Source of the DNA: Bryobacterales bacterium | Lineage (GTDB): Bacteria; Acidobacteriota; Terriglobia; Bryobacterales; Bryobacteraceae | Direction of reading: 5' to 3' | Length of the DNA: 64,000 bases | Assembly (NCBI GenBank): GCA_016789905.1 | Contig: JAEUQC010000063.1 | Span: forward strand, 1-64,000 | Shown: piece after piece, positions 8,610 to 16,717 of the stretch | Position numbering within the stretch: position 1 is the stretch's first letter | Layout of the letters: every line of letters begins with the position of its first letter | Translations under genes and position numbers: made by a program | Notes under the pieces: model-generated | Told to the model about the DNA's origin: nothing | The model's database searches: none | What the model saw: only the letters and a program-made list of their open reading frames with translations

Positions 8610-9821
8610 TTAGGCGTGGGAGAGGGAATAGCAGACGAGCTTGGCTTGGTCGCGCATGAAGAGGCGTCCGTTGGCGATGACGGGGAGCGTCCAGAGTGGA
8701 TAATCGCCGCGCCCGAATTCGAAGCGGGAGATCTCTTTGTAGGCCGATGGCGTGGCTTCGGCCAAGGCCATTGTGCCGGTTTCGCCCTGCAGGTAGAGCA
8801 GACCGTCGGCGAGGATCACTTGTCCTTTTCCCACGCTGCGGTCACGCCAGGCGACTTCGCCGGTCATCCAATCCATGGCCGTGAGAATGCCGCTGGAGAA
8901 GCCGTAGAGATGCTTTTCCTTCAACACGCTGGAGCCGTAGTGGTTCCGCATGTCCTTGTTGAAATAGACCTCGGTGGCGTTGACGCGGTCGCCTTCGGCG
9001 GTGAGCTTTAGCAGGGCGCAGCCGGTGCCGTAATCGGTGCTGAGGAAGACGTGGCCATCGTGATAAATGGGCGTGGCGACGTTGGCGACGCGGTTGGCTA
9101 CCTTGGCGTACTTCCACATCACCCAGCCGTTGGCGGCATTGATGCCGACGGCTCCTTTGGACGTGAGGGCGACGATGTGGCGCTGGCCGCCAAAATCAAA
9201 AGCGATGGCGGAGCTGTAACCGGCGGCGTCTTCACCAGCCGAGCCCCAGAGCGGTCTGCCGGTTTTCTTGTCGAGGGCAACAAGAGAACGATCCTTGCCG
9301 CCCGGGGTGACGATGAGACGCGGGCCGTCGATCAGGGGCGACTCGCTCAGGCCCCAGTTGATTTGCGACCCCTTGTAGTCGCGGAGGATGTTGCCTTCCC
9401 AGTTCTTCTTGCCGTTGGCGGCGGCGAGCGAGACGAGCGTTCCATCGGCGGAGAGCGAGTACACGGTGTCGCCATCGACGGTGGGAGTGCCTCGCGGGCC
9501 GGGGCCGCGATCCTGCGGAAAGGCCTCGCCGGCGGCGGTTTCCCAGAGCGTTTTGCCGGTGGAGGCGTCGAGCGCCATCACCCATTGCTTGCCCTGCTTC
9601 TGGCCTTGGGTGAAGAGCTTGCCGTTCGAGACGGCGACCGACGAATAGCCTTCGCCGAGCGAGTCGGCGCGCCAGAGCTGCGTTGGACCTTTGGCGGGCC
9701 ACTGGCGCAGCAGGCCCGTTTCGGCGGTGCGGCCATCGCGGGCCACGCCGCGCCACTGGGGCCAATCGGCGGCGGTGGCCGCGGTGGCAATGAGTCCGGC
9801 AAAGCTTCGGCGGGAAAGCAT
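8610..9821 (-). CDS. Exported PQQ-like beta-propeller (BamB-like) protein, 403 aa
   Basis: The N-terminus MLSRRSFAGLIATAATAADW is a Tat-type signal. The rest is an eight-bladed quinoprotein-like propeller: blades end in patterns such as ALDASTGKTLWE, ALDKKTGRPLWG, and AMDWMTGEVAWR. The fold is shared by BamB and by PQQ enzymes, but quinone-binding catalytic residues are not evident, so a scaffold or substrate-binding role is likelier. An AAGGAG sequence sits 9 nt before the ATG, overlapping the stop of the upstream gene at 9828, so the gene is probably co-transcribed with it. Confidence 0.8.
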   Translation of the reverse strand: MLSRRSFAGLIATAATAADWPQWRGVARDGRTAETGLLRQWPAKGPTQLWRADSLGEGYSSVAVSNGKLFTQGQKQGKQWVMALDASTGKTLWETAAGEAFPQDRGPGPRGTPTVDGDTVYSLSADGTLVSLAAANGKKNWEGNILRDYKGSQINWGLSESPLIDGPRLIVTPGGKDRSLVALDKKTGRPLWGSAGEDAAGYSSAIAFDFGGQRHIVALTSKGAVGINAANGWVMWKYAKVANRVANVATPIYHDGHVFLSTDYGTGCALLKLTAEGDRVNATEVYFNKDMRNHYGSSVLKEKHLYGFSSGILTAMDWMTGEVAWRDRSVGKGQVILADGLLYLQGETGTMALAEATPSAYKEISRFEFGRGDYPLWTLPVIANGRLFMRDQAKLVCYSLSHA

Positions 9822-9827
9822 CGTTGT

Positions 9828-10334
9828 CTACTCCTTGGTGATCGCCTTAATCATCGCCTGAAAGGCGGCTTCATTGGCGGCGACCGTTTTCGACGGGCCG
9901 GTGAACTTAAAGAACACCGCGCCTTTGGGCGCTTCGACGATGGCGCCGACGAGGCGGAAGCCGGGCTTATCCACTTTGGATTGGGACATGGGGCCGCCGG
10001 CGGCGCCGTAGGTTCCAGAGACATCAATCATGGTGACGGCCATGCCGGCGACGGTGGTTTTGCTGGTTCTGGGAGCGCCGGTTTTTTGCGGGAACTGGCC
10101 GATCCAACGGTCAACATTGGCCTGCACGCCGCCGCCCTGGCCGGGGCCGAAATAGAAGACAGCCACCTCACCGGCTTCCTTGTCGCCGGTGGCGGCGGGG
10201 GCGGCGTAAGTTACCTCCCGCATGGGGCGGGCCGGGGAGACTTTCCAGGCGGCCGGGGCCTTCCACTTCACGCCGGAAGCGCTTTCGGCGAGCAGGGAGA
10301 GCGCGCCCATGAACACAAGCAAAAGAATACGCAT
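9828..10334 (-). CDS. Small exported protein of unknown function, 168 aa
   Basis: A Sec signal peptide (MRILLLVFMGALSLLAESAS) is followed by a domain opening VKWKAPAAWKVSPARPMREV and containing GEVAVFYFGPGQGG and VDRWIGQF. This layout (substrate-like W..P..W, then a FYFG..GG loop) recurs in small exported Acidobacteria and Planctomycetes proteins with no assigned role. It lies 7 nt upstream of the Tat propeller gene, so they probably act together in the periplasm. A TACACT hexamer is 6 nt before the ATG and no Shine-Dalgarno is seen. Confidence 0.65.
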   Translation of the reverse strand: MRILLLVFMGALSLLAESASGVKWKAPAAWKVSPARPMREVTYAAPAATGDKEAGEVAVFYFGPGQGGGVQANVDRWIGQFPQKTGAPRTSKTTVAGMAVTMIDVSGTYGAAGGPMSQSKVDKPGFRLVGAIVEAPKGAVFFKFTGPSKTVAANEAAFQAMIKAITKE

Positions 10335-10340
10335 CTCTTC

Positions 10341-10346
10341 AGTGTA
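10341..10346 (-). promoter_or_regulatory. -10-like TACACT, leaderless candidate
   Basis: Read on the minus strand, TACACT is followed by GAAGAG and then the ATG at 10334. A 6-nt gap places the transcription start on the start codon itself. The same hexamer occurs 8 nt before the ATG at 25542. Confidence 0.4.
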
Positions 10347-10370
10347 CAGACGCCGCCGGCCGGGGAATGG

Positions 10371-12053
10371 TTAGCGAAAGCCGAAGGCGGCGATGGGAAT
10401 TCCTAGCGGGCGCGGGTCTCCGTTTTTGGGGCGGAAGGGCGGGTCCACCGTGAAGACGACATCGACGTTGCCTTCGGGGCCGGGGGGCATTTCGAATTTC
10501 TCGGTTGTCCAGCCGTTCCGGGTGAATTCGCGGGTGCCGAGGTCGTGGCCGGCCACGTTGACGTTCAGCGTAGATTTGCCGACGGCGAGAATGTAATCGG
10601 GCCCGACGTTGACGGTGACCTGGAACTCATTTGCGCCGGCGGGGCGGCGGACGCGAGCGAGGGCGCGGGGCATGGTCCAGCGGTAGTTGCCTTCGCGCTG
10701 ATACCAGCCCTGGGCGAGTTGCCAGACGGGGGTGAGGCGCGTCATTTCGACGAAAGGCGCGTCACCGAGGGCGGCGGTGCGGCGCATGGTGTAGAGCTTC
10801 TTGAGCGGACCGTCCCAACTCAACATGGCAAGGGTCGCCTCCGGACGGGGCTCCTTGTGATCGGCGTCTTCGAGATAGATGAGCTCGATGTCGTCACGGT
10901 CAAAGGTATAGCGGAGGGCGCCTTCAACGCCCCAGCGGCGAAGGCTGGCGGGGGCGCTGTCGACCAGTACCGTATCGATATCCTTGGCGTTGTTGGCGAG
11001 GTCGGCAAGGGAGAAGACGTAGGCGGCCGTTTCTTCGGCTTCGGCCAGAGTGGCGCGGCGCATGTGGCGCATTTCGGCGTAGTTGAAGCCGAGCCAGACG
11101 GCGAGCGGGGCGGCGAGCCACTTCCAGCCGACGCGTTCAGAGAGGGCGGCGACGGCGACGGCGAGGCCGGCGAGCGGGAGATATAGATACGCCCCGAAGC
11201 GGCGGCCGGGGACGAGGAGCATGGGCGCGAGCCAGAGCGAGCCGGCGAGCAGGCCCCACCAGAGGCGGCGGTCGCGGATCCACATTGGCAAGAGCGCCAA
11301 GCCGAAGCCGGCGTGGCGGACGAGGAGGATATGCGAGGCGTAGTAATCGAGCGTTTGCCAGAGCGTGAGCGGGGTTAGGCGGAGACCGTAATCGCCGCCG
11401 CGGCCGCCCTGGGAGAACAGCGCCTGGACGGCGAACCAGAGGGCGCCGGCGAAGTGCCAGAGCAGGTTTTTCCAGGCCTTTTCGGCGAGGAGGAATTCGT
11501 AGGCCAGCAGGATGGCGGGGACGGCGACGGCGAGTTCCTTCGACTTGTAGGCGAGCCAAAAACAGAGCAGGCTGAGCCAGCGGCGTTTGTCGATCCAGAG
11601 CAGAACGGAGAGCAGCGAGAAGACGGCGCAAAGAACGTCGAAGACGTACATGGGCTTCCAATAGGCGTCGAAGACGGCCATGTGGAAGGCGAAGAAAATG
11701 ACGCCGATGGCGCGGGCGGGCCAGGAAAAATTCAGGCGCAGCAGGAGGCGCCAGAGGAGCGCGAGATTAACCAGATGCAACGCGTGGAGCACGGCGACAT
11801 AGGGGCGAAAGTCGAGCGAGGCGGTGTGGCCGAGGACCCAGAAATAGAAATGCCCGAGAGGGCGGAAGTTGGTGGAATAGAACTGCGGTGTGACGAGGCC
11901 GATGAGAAAACTTTTCAACTCGGCGTGGCGCGTCCAGGCGAGATTGTCGAGATCATCGGCGGAAAAGAAGCCCTTGTAGGCGCCCTTGCTGGCCACATAG
12001 AACAGCCAGATGATGAGGGCGAAGAAGCCGGGCGTGGCCCAACGCTTGTTCAT
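10371..12053 (-). CDS. Polytopic membrane protein, glycosyltransferase-like (GT-C/PMT type), 560 aa
   Basis: About ten hydrophobic segments occupy residues 10-350, followed by a soluble C-terminal domain of about 200 residues. Between the first helices the loop FFSADDLDNLAWTR carries the DD pair expected of GT-C fold lipid-linked sugar transferases, and RPLGHFYF and a SKELAV motif follow. The C-terminal part looks like a beta-sandwich (NEFQVTVNVGPDYILAVG). The acceptor is unknown. Its start overlaps the end of the dehydratase gene by 4 nt (12050-12053). The N-terminal half is clearly related to the truncated gene at 63357-64000. Confidence 0.65.
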   Translation of the reverse strand: MNKRWATPGFFALIIWLFYVASKGAYKGFFSADDLDNLAWTRHAELKSFLIGLVTPQFYSTNFRPLGHFYFWVLGHTASLDFRPYVAVLHALHLVNLALLWRLLLRLNFSWPARAIGVIFFAFHMAVFDAYWKPMYVFDVLCAVFSLLSVLLWIDKRRWLSLLCFWLAYKSKELAVAVPAILLAYEFLLAEKAWKNLLWHFAGALWFAVQALFSQGGRGGDYGLRLTPLTLWQTLDYYASHILLVRHAGFGLALLPMWIRDRRLWWGLLAGSLWLAPMLLVPGRRFGAYLYLPLAGLAVAVAALSERVGWKWLAAPLAVWLGFNYAEMRHMRRATLAEAEETAAYVFSLADLANNAKDIDTVLVDSAPASLRRWGVEGALRYTFDRDDIELIYLEDADHKEPRPEATLAMLSWDGPLKKLYTMRRTAALGDAPFVEMTRLTPVWQLAQGWYQREGNYRWTMPRALARVRRPAGANEFQVTVNVGPDYILAVGKSTLNVNVAGHDLGTREFTRNGWTTEKFEMPPGPEGNVDVVFTVDPPFRPKNGDPRPLGIPIAAFGFR

Positions 12054-13759
12054 TCCTTGGGCTTCTCAGCGTGAAGGAAATCGAAATCGCAGCCGAGGTG
12101 GGCCTGGGTGACGTGATCGAGAAAGAGCTTGCCGTAGCCACGGGTGTAGGCGGGCGGTGGCAGGGGCCGCGCGCGCAGGCGGCGTTCGATTTCTGCGTCA
12201 TCGACATGGAGCGTCAATTGGCGCGCTTCGACATCGAGCGTGATGGTGTCACCTGTTTCGACGATGCTTAACGGGCCGCCGATGGCCGATTCCGGCGAAA
12301 CGTGGAGGACGACGGTGCCGAAGCTGGTGCCGCTCATACGCGCGTCGGAGATGCGGACGCAATCCTTGACGCCTTTTTCGAGCAACACTTTTGGCATGGG
12401 GATGTGGCCCCATTCGGGGAAGCCGGGCGCGCCTTTGGGGCCGCCGTTTTTCATGACGAGAACGGTGTTGGCATCGACAGGCAGATCCATGGAATCGATG
12501 GAATCGTGCATCTGCTGGTAAGTTTCAAACACGTAGGCGGGGCCGGTGTGTTTGCAGAGTTCAGGAGAGGCGGCGGTCTGTTTAAAGACAGCGCCATCGG
12601 GGGCGAGATTGCCGCGGAGGATTACCGTACCGCCTTCAGGATGGAGCGGCGCATTGAGGGCGCGGATGACGTCGCGATTGTGGCAGGGCGCGTTGGCGAC
12701 GTTTTGCTCGACGGTTTTGCCGTTGACGGTGACGCACTCGCGGTGGAGCAGCGGGAGCAGTTCGCGCATGACGGCGGGGAGGCCGCCGGCGTAGAAGAAA
12801 TCTTCCATGAGGTGCTGGCCGCTGGGGCGAACGTTGACAAGGAAGGGCGTGCGGCGGGAGACGTGATCGAAATCGTCGAGGACGAGACCGAGACCGAGAC
12901 GGCCGGCGATGGCAAGGAGATGGACGACGGCATTGGTGGAGCCGCCGATGGCCATATCGACCGCCATGGCGTTTTCGAAGGCCTGGCGGGTCATGACGCG
13001 GGAGGGGCGCATGTCTTCGGCCACCATTTCGACGGCGCGTTTGCCGGAGAGTTCGGCGAGGGCGGCGCGGCGGGAATCGACGGCGGGGATGGCGGCGTTG
13101 TTGGGAAGCGTCATGCCGAGCGCTTCGGCCATGGAGGCCATGGTTGACGCAGTGCCCATGACGGTGCAGTGGCCGGCGGAACGGACCATGCAGCCTTCTA
13201 TTTCCTGGAGCTCTTCGGCGCCGATTTGGCCGATGCGATGGAGGTCGAAAATTTTGCGGCCGTCGGTGCCGGTGCCGAAGGGAGTGTTCTTGTAGTTGCC
13301 GGAGAGGGTTGGGCCGCCGGTGACAACGATGGCGGGAATATCGGCGGAGGCGGCGCCCATGAGCATGGCGGGGGTGGTTTTGTCGCAGCCGCAGAGGAGG
13401 ACCACGGCGTCAACGGGATTGGCGCGGATGGACTCTTCGACATCCATGGCCATGAGGTTGCGGAAGAGCATGGTGGTGGGCTTCATGAACTGTTCGCCCA
13501 GGGAGATGACGGGGAATTCGAGCGGGAAGCCGCCGGCCTCCCAGACGCCGCGTTTGACCGCTTCAGCAAGGCCACGCAGATGGGCGTTGCAGTTGTTCAA
13601 TTCGCTGTAGGAATTGCAGATGCCGATAACGGGTTTGCCGAAGAAAATTTCGCGGCTGAAACCCATGGACCGCAAGTTGGCGCGGCGCGAAAAGTTGTAG
13701 TATTCCTTGCCGTTGAACCAGGTGTAACTGCGAAGCTTGGTGGGGTCGATCGTGGACAT
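12050..13759 (-). CDS. IlvD/Edd-family dehydratase, probably sugar-acid (arabinonate/xylonate type), 569 aa
   Basis: Dehydrates a 2,3-dihydroxy acid to a 2-keto-3-deoxy acid using a [2Fe-2S] cluster and Mg2+. Cluster cysteines are visible at about 57 (NNCNAH), 125 (CGCDKTTPAM) and 198 (RSAGHCTVMG). The catalytic-serine block ISDARMSGTSFG and the C-terminal YGKLFLDHVTQAHLGCDFDF resemble the pentonate dehydratase branch more than biosynthetic IlvD, though dihydroxy-acid dehydratase cannot be excluded. The gene heads an operon with the membrane protein (4-nt overlap). A CATAAT -10-like hexamer inside an inverted repeat lies just upstream (13762-13784). Confidence 0.85.
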   Translation of the reverse strand: MSTIDPTKLRSYTWFNGKEYYNFSRRANLRSMGFSREIFFGKPVIGICNSYSELNNCNAHLRGLAEAVKRGVWEAGGFPLEFPVISLGEQFMKPTTMLFRNLMAMDVEESIRANPVDAVVLLCGCDKTTPAMLMGAASADIPAIVVTGGPTLSGNYKNTPFGTGTDGRKIFDLHRIGQIGAEELQEIEGCMVRSAGHCTVMGTASTMASMAEALGMTLPNNAAIPAVDSRRAALAELSGKRAVEMVAEDMRPSRVMTRQAFENAMAVDMAIGGSTNAVVHLLAIAGRLGLGLVLDDFDHVSRRTPFLVNVRPSGQHLMEDFFYAGGLPAVMRELLPLLHRECVTVNGKTVEQNVANAPCHNRDVIRALNAPLHPEGGTVILRGNLAPDGAVFKQTAASPELCKHTGPAYVFETYQQMHDSIDSMDLPVDANTVLVMKNGGPKGAPGFPEWGHIPMPKVLLEKGVKDCVRISDARMSGTSFGTVVLHVSPESAIGGPLSIVETGDTITLDVEARQLTLHVDDAEIERRLRARPLPPPAYTRGYGKLFLDHVTQAHLGCDFDFLHAEKPKE

Positions 13760-13761
13760 GT

Positions 13762-13784
13762 GAAGCCGTTATTATGACGGCTTC
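13762..13784 (-). promoter_or_regulatory. Inverted repeat overlapping a -10 hexamer before the dehydratase
   Basis: GAAGCCGT (13762-13769) and ACGGCTTC (13777-13784) form a perfect 8-bp inverted repeat with a 7-nt spacer. The spacer contains CATAAT on the minus strand (13771-13776), placed 11 nt before the ATG at 13759. The arrangement suggests an operator sitting on the promoter of the dehydratase operon. Confidence 0.45.
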
Positions 13785-13797
13785 GGCCCGTGTGGTG

Positions 13798-14007
13798 CTA
13801 CTCCACCGAAAACTTTGTGCCGTGCTTGGGAGGTTCGGCCATGGCGGCGATCTGTTCATCGAGCATGGCGCGGAGGCCTTTGAGGATCTCCAAACGGGCG
13901 GCGCGAAAGTGCTGGCTGACCTCTTCGGAAGGTCCCAATTTCCTGGCGAATTCGGTGACGATAGGCCCAACACCCATGCATCCGCAATTGCAATTCTTTT
14001 CGCTCAC
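13798..14007 (-). CDS. Small Cys-rich protein linked to the ArsA-type ATPase, 69 aa
   Basis: The N-terminus MSEKNCNCGCMGVGP holds three closely spaced cysteines, a likely metal or FeS ligand set. The remainder is a predicted two-helix domain (VTEFARKLGPSEEVSQHFRA, then a long charged helix) with a short disordered tail. No enzyme family is recognised. The ATG overlaps the ATPase stop in an ATGA arrangement (14004-14007), so translation is coupled and a partner role for the ATPase (cofactor or substrate carrier) is a reasonable inference. Confidence 0.7.
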   Translation of the reverse strand: MSEKNCNCGCMGVGPIVTEFARKLGPSEEVSQHFRAARLEILKGLRAMLDEQIAAMAEPPKHGTKFSVE

Positions 14008-15194
14008 GCTACCTCCCGCAGTTCTACGACCAGCGTCTTGTCCTCAAATTTAGCACGCACGGGCTGCATGGCTGCCATGGATGTGGGCAGACCAACGTGG
14101 CGGCGCAAGGTGCCGACTTCGATCACCAACTCGTCCCCTTTTTTGAAAAGGCCCACTTCGCCTTTGGCGGCGAAGGGCATGGCAACGCGGACCTGATAGG
14201 CACCATCGACGCGGCCGAAAGAGTAGGGGCGTTCGGAACGGGTGACGGCGGCGGGGTTTTCATCGGGCGCGTAGAGCACGGAGGCGAGTTTTTCCAGGCG
14301 ATCCAGGCCCATGACTTCATCCTGGAACATGGGGACGCGGCGGACGGGAACGGGGTTGAAATAGGTCTCCACTTCGCCCAGTATTTCCTGTTGCGCGTCG
14401 CGCCAGCGGCCGAAGTAGGAGTCACTAGCTTCGGCGGGGAGAACGCGGTTGACAACGATTGTGTCAACGGTGAGACCGTGGAGCGAGAAATAGACGAAGG
14501 CCCGCTGCGTTTCGCGGAGGACCATACGCTCAGGGTTCGATACAAGGCGGACGCTGGTGAGTTGGGGATCTTCGAGAATGGTGTCGATGCCTTCGATTTT
14601 TTCGAAGAGATCCTTGATGTTGGCGAAGTAGGAATCCGACGGGAGTTCGACGGGGGAGACGCGATTGGCTAGGGGGCGGACGGCGTTGAAGACTTTGCGC
14701 TCCATGGGGAAGACGTGTTTCATGTACCAATCGAGCGTGGTGGGCATGGAGATGAAACGGAGCGATTCGGCGGTGGGAGCGCAATCGAGCACGATGGCGT
14801 CGTAGGTGTTGCCCTTGCGGTACTGGTTTACGTACATCATGGCGCTGAGTTCTTCCATGCCGGGAAGAATGGCCATCTCCTCGGCTTCCACGTCTCCGAG
14901 GCCGCTGGTGCGCAGGACGGTGGTGATGTAGCCGGAGATCTCGCGCCAATGGCGTTTGATTTCAAGCTGGATATTGACTTCCTGGATGTCGAGGTTTGGG
15001 GTGACGGTGAGCGGGTCGGCGGTGCGGGCGTCGAAAAGGCCGGCCTTGAGGGCGAAGGAATCGGCGAGCGAGTGGGCCGGGTCCACACTCATCACCAAGG
15101 TCTTCAAACCCTGGCGCGCCAATTGCAATCCGGTGGCGGCGGCCACACTGGTTTTTCCAACACCACCCTTACCGCTGTAGAGCAGAATTCGCAT
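14004..15194 (-). CDS. ArsA/GET3-family ATPase with C-terminal HSP20-like domain, 396 aa
   Basis: The deviant Walker A YSGKGGVGKTS is at residues 6-16, followed by switch region SVDPAHSLADSF and the VLDCAPTAESLRF Walker B-type block. It has one ATPase unit rather than the tandem repeat of plasmid ArsA. The last 90 residues (PYSFGRVDGAYQVRVAMPFA to the end) form a beta-rich alpha-crystallin-like domain known from bacterial ArsA/TRC40 relatives. No arsenite-efflux genes are near, so a role in targeting or client delivery is likelier than arsenic resistance. The gene overlaps the photolyase gene by 26 nt upstream and the small Cys protein by 4 nt downstream. Confidence 0.88.
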   Translation of the reverse strand: MRILLYSGKGGVGKTSVAAATGLQLARQGLKTLVMSVDPAHSLADSFALKAGLFDARTADPLTVTPNLDIQEVNIQLEIKRHWREISGYITTVLRTSGLGDVEAEEMAILPGMEELSAMMYVNQYRKGNTYDAIVLDCAPTAESLRFISMPTTLDWYMKHVFPMERKVFNAVRPLANRVSPVELPSDSYFANIKDLFEKIEGIDTILEDPQLTSVRLVSNPERMVLRETQRAFVYFSLHGLTVDTIVVNRVLPAEASDSYFGRWRDAQQEILGEVETYFNPVPVRRVPMFQDEVMGLDRLEKLASVLYAPDENPAAVTRSERPYSFGRVDGAYQVRVAMPFAAKGEVGLFKKGDELVIEVGTLRRHVGLPTSMAAMQPVRAKFEDKTLVVELREVA

Positions 15195-16644
15195 TTCGTG
15201 CCTTCAGATTCTTGATTTGCATTAGCATTCGCGGGTTCTTAGCGAGCTTGTCCTGATGCTTGTCCAGGAAGCCCCAGTACATTTCCGTGATGGGACAGGA
15301 GTCCGGTTTGTACTGGCAACCCTTGCAGTAGTTCGACATGCGGTCGATATACTTGCCGCTGGCAACATAGGGTTTCGAGCCCATGATACCGCCGTCGGCG
15401 TATTGGGACATGCCGAGCGTGTTGGGGAGTTCCACCCATTCGACGGCGTCGACGTACATGGCGAGATACCATTCATGGACCTGCTTGGGATCGATGCCGG
15501 CGAGGAGACAGTAAAGTCCGGTGACCATGAGACGCTGGATGTGGTGCGCGTAGCCGAAATCGAGCGACTGGGTGATGGTTTGATGGAGGCAATTCATGTC
15601 GGTTTTGCCGGTCCAGAAGAAGCGGGGCAGGGGAGCGGCGGCGCCTAATTCATTGCGCTCCAGATAGGCGGGCATTTGCGTCCAATAGATGCCACGCACA
15701 AATTCCCGCCAGCCAAGTATTTGGCGGATGAAACCTTCGACGGAGGCGAGGGGCGCGGCGCCGGAATGGTAGGCGGCTTCGGCCGCGGCGATGACGCGGC
15801 GCGGGTCGAGGAGTTTAAGATTTAAGGCGGCGGCCAGCCGCGAATGGAAGAGCCAGGGCTCTTCGGTCCACATTGCGTCCTGATAGGGTCCGAACCAGGG
15901 AAGGCGATGCTCGATGAAATCAACAAGCGCGGCTTCGGCTTCGACGGGGGTAACGGGCCAATCGAAGCCGGCCAGGAGACCTGGGTGGCGGCCAAAGCGG
16001 GTGTCGACCAAATCGATGATTTCTCGGGTGGTGCGATCGGGTTTGAAAGGGATGGGCGAGGCAATTCCAATGGGACCTTCGGCGGGGAAGTGTTCGCGGT
16101 TCTCCTTGTCCAGATTCCATTCGCCGCCAATGGGCCGCGCGCCATCCATTAAGACGCCATGTCGGCGGCGCATTTCGCGGTAGAAATACTCCATGCGGAG
16201 TTGGACGCGACCCTCGGCGTGGGCGCGGAAATCGTCGACGGTGGAAAGAAAATGGCGATCTGGCCGGATATCGAGCGGGATACCGGCTTGGCTGGCGGCA
16301 AGGCGAAGTTCCTCGCGGACGCGATAATCGCCGGGCTCGACAACGACCAGGGTGGAAGGTTTGTACTGTTCAATCGAGCGCAACAGTTCGCCACGGAGGG
16401 AGTGCGAGTTGGAACGGTCCTCAAGGCGGCGATAGGCGACGCAGAAGCCGCGCTGGGTGATGCGCTGTTCATAGTGGCGCATGGCGCTAAGGAACAGGGC
16501 AATGCGCGATTTGTTGGACCAGACGTGAGTGGACTCTTCGGCCACTTCGGCCATCCAGACCGCGTCTTTATTGCGGTCGAAGCCGTCATACACCGCCGAG
16601 TTGTCATTGAGCTGATCCCCCAGGACAATGACTAAATTCCTCAT
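15169..16644 (-). CDS. FeS-type cryptochrome/photolyase (PhrB-like), 491 aa
   Basis: Belongs to the bacterial FeS cryptochrome/photolyase group, which repairs (6-4) photoproducts or senses light with FAD, a lumazine antenna and a [4Fe-4S] cluster. The N-terminus MRNLVIVLGDQLNDNS is typical. Candidate cluster cysteines are at about 352 (MNCLHQT), 440 and 443 (YCKGC) and 450 (DSCPIT). The FAD region LDFGYAHHIQRLMVTG is intact. Length is normal for the family. It is the first gene of an overlapping operon with the ArsA-type ATPase (26-nt overlap) and small Cys protein. A TGACA-N4-TGTCA palindrome lies about 50 nt upstream. Confidence 0.92.
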   Translation of the reverse strand: MRNLVIVLGDQLNDNSAVYDGFDRNKDAVWMAEVAEESTHVWSNKSRIALFLSAMRHYEQRITQRGFCVAYRRLEDRSNSHSLRGELLRSIEQYKPSTLVVVEPGDYRVREELRLAASQAGIPLDIRPDRHFLSTVDDFRAHAEGRVQLRMEYFYREMRRRHGVLMDGARPIGGEWNLDKENREHFPAEGPIGIASPIPFKPDRTTREIIDLVDTRFGRHPGLLAGFDWPVTPVEAEAALVDFIEHRLPWFGPYQDAMWTEEPWLFHSRLAAALNLKLLDPRRVIAAAEAAYHSGAAPLASVEGFIRQILGWREFVRGIYWTQMPAYLERNELGAAAPLPRFFWTGKTDMNCLHQTITQSLDFGYAHHIQRLMVTGLYCLLAGIDPKQVHEWYLAMYVDAVEWVELPNTLGMSQYADGGIMGSKPYVASGKYIDRMSNYCKGCQYKPDSCPITEMYWGFLDKHQDKLAKNPRMLMQIKNLKARNANSALQR

Positions 16645-16692
16645 ATTTGGAAAGATGCACGTGTTCTGGCGGTGGTGTTATCTTTTTACGGT

Positions 16693-16706
16693 TGACAAAT
16701 CTGTCA
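16693..16706. promoter_or_regulatory. Palindrome between divergent photolyase and oxidoreductase genes
   Basis: TGACA (16693-16697), AATC, TGTCA (16702-16706) is a perfect 5-bp inverted repeat with a 4-nt spacer in the 73-base gap between divergent starts (16644 minus, 16718 plus). It includes a consensus-like TTGACA. The symmetry is that of a dimeric repressor or activator site. Which gene it serves cannot be decided. Confidence 0.35.
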
Positions 16707-16717
16707 TTCTGAAGAAC

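Noticed and set aside
8341-8613. Plus-strand 114-codon and minus-strand 71-codon frames
   Set aside because: They overlap each other, lack start signals and show no family; the only start signal in the region is the micro-ORF at 8450.
9051-10406. Plus-strand frame of 451 codons
   Set aside because: Antisense of the propeller and exported-protein genes, which have signal peptides and blade motifs on the other strand.
14004-15194. Arsenic resistance operon
   Set aside because: The ATPase has a single domain with HSP20-like tail and no arsB, arsC, arsR or arsD is near.
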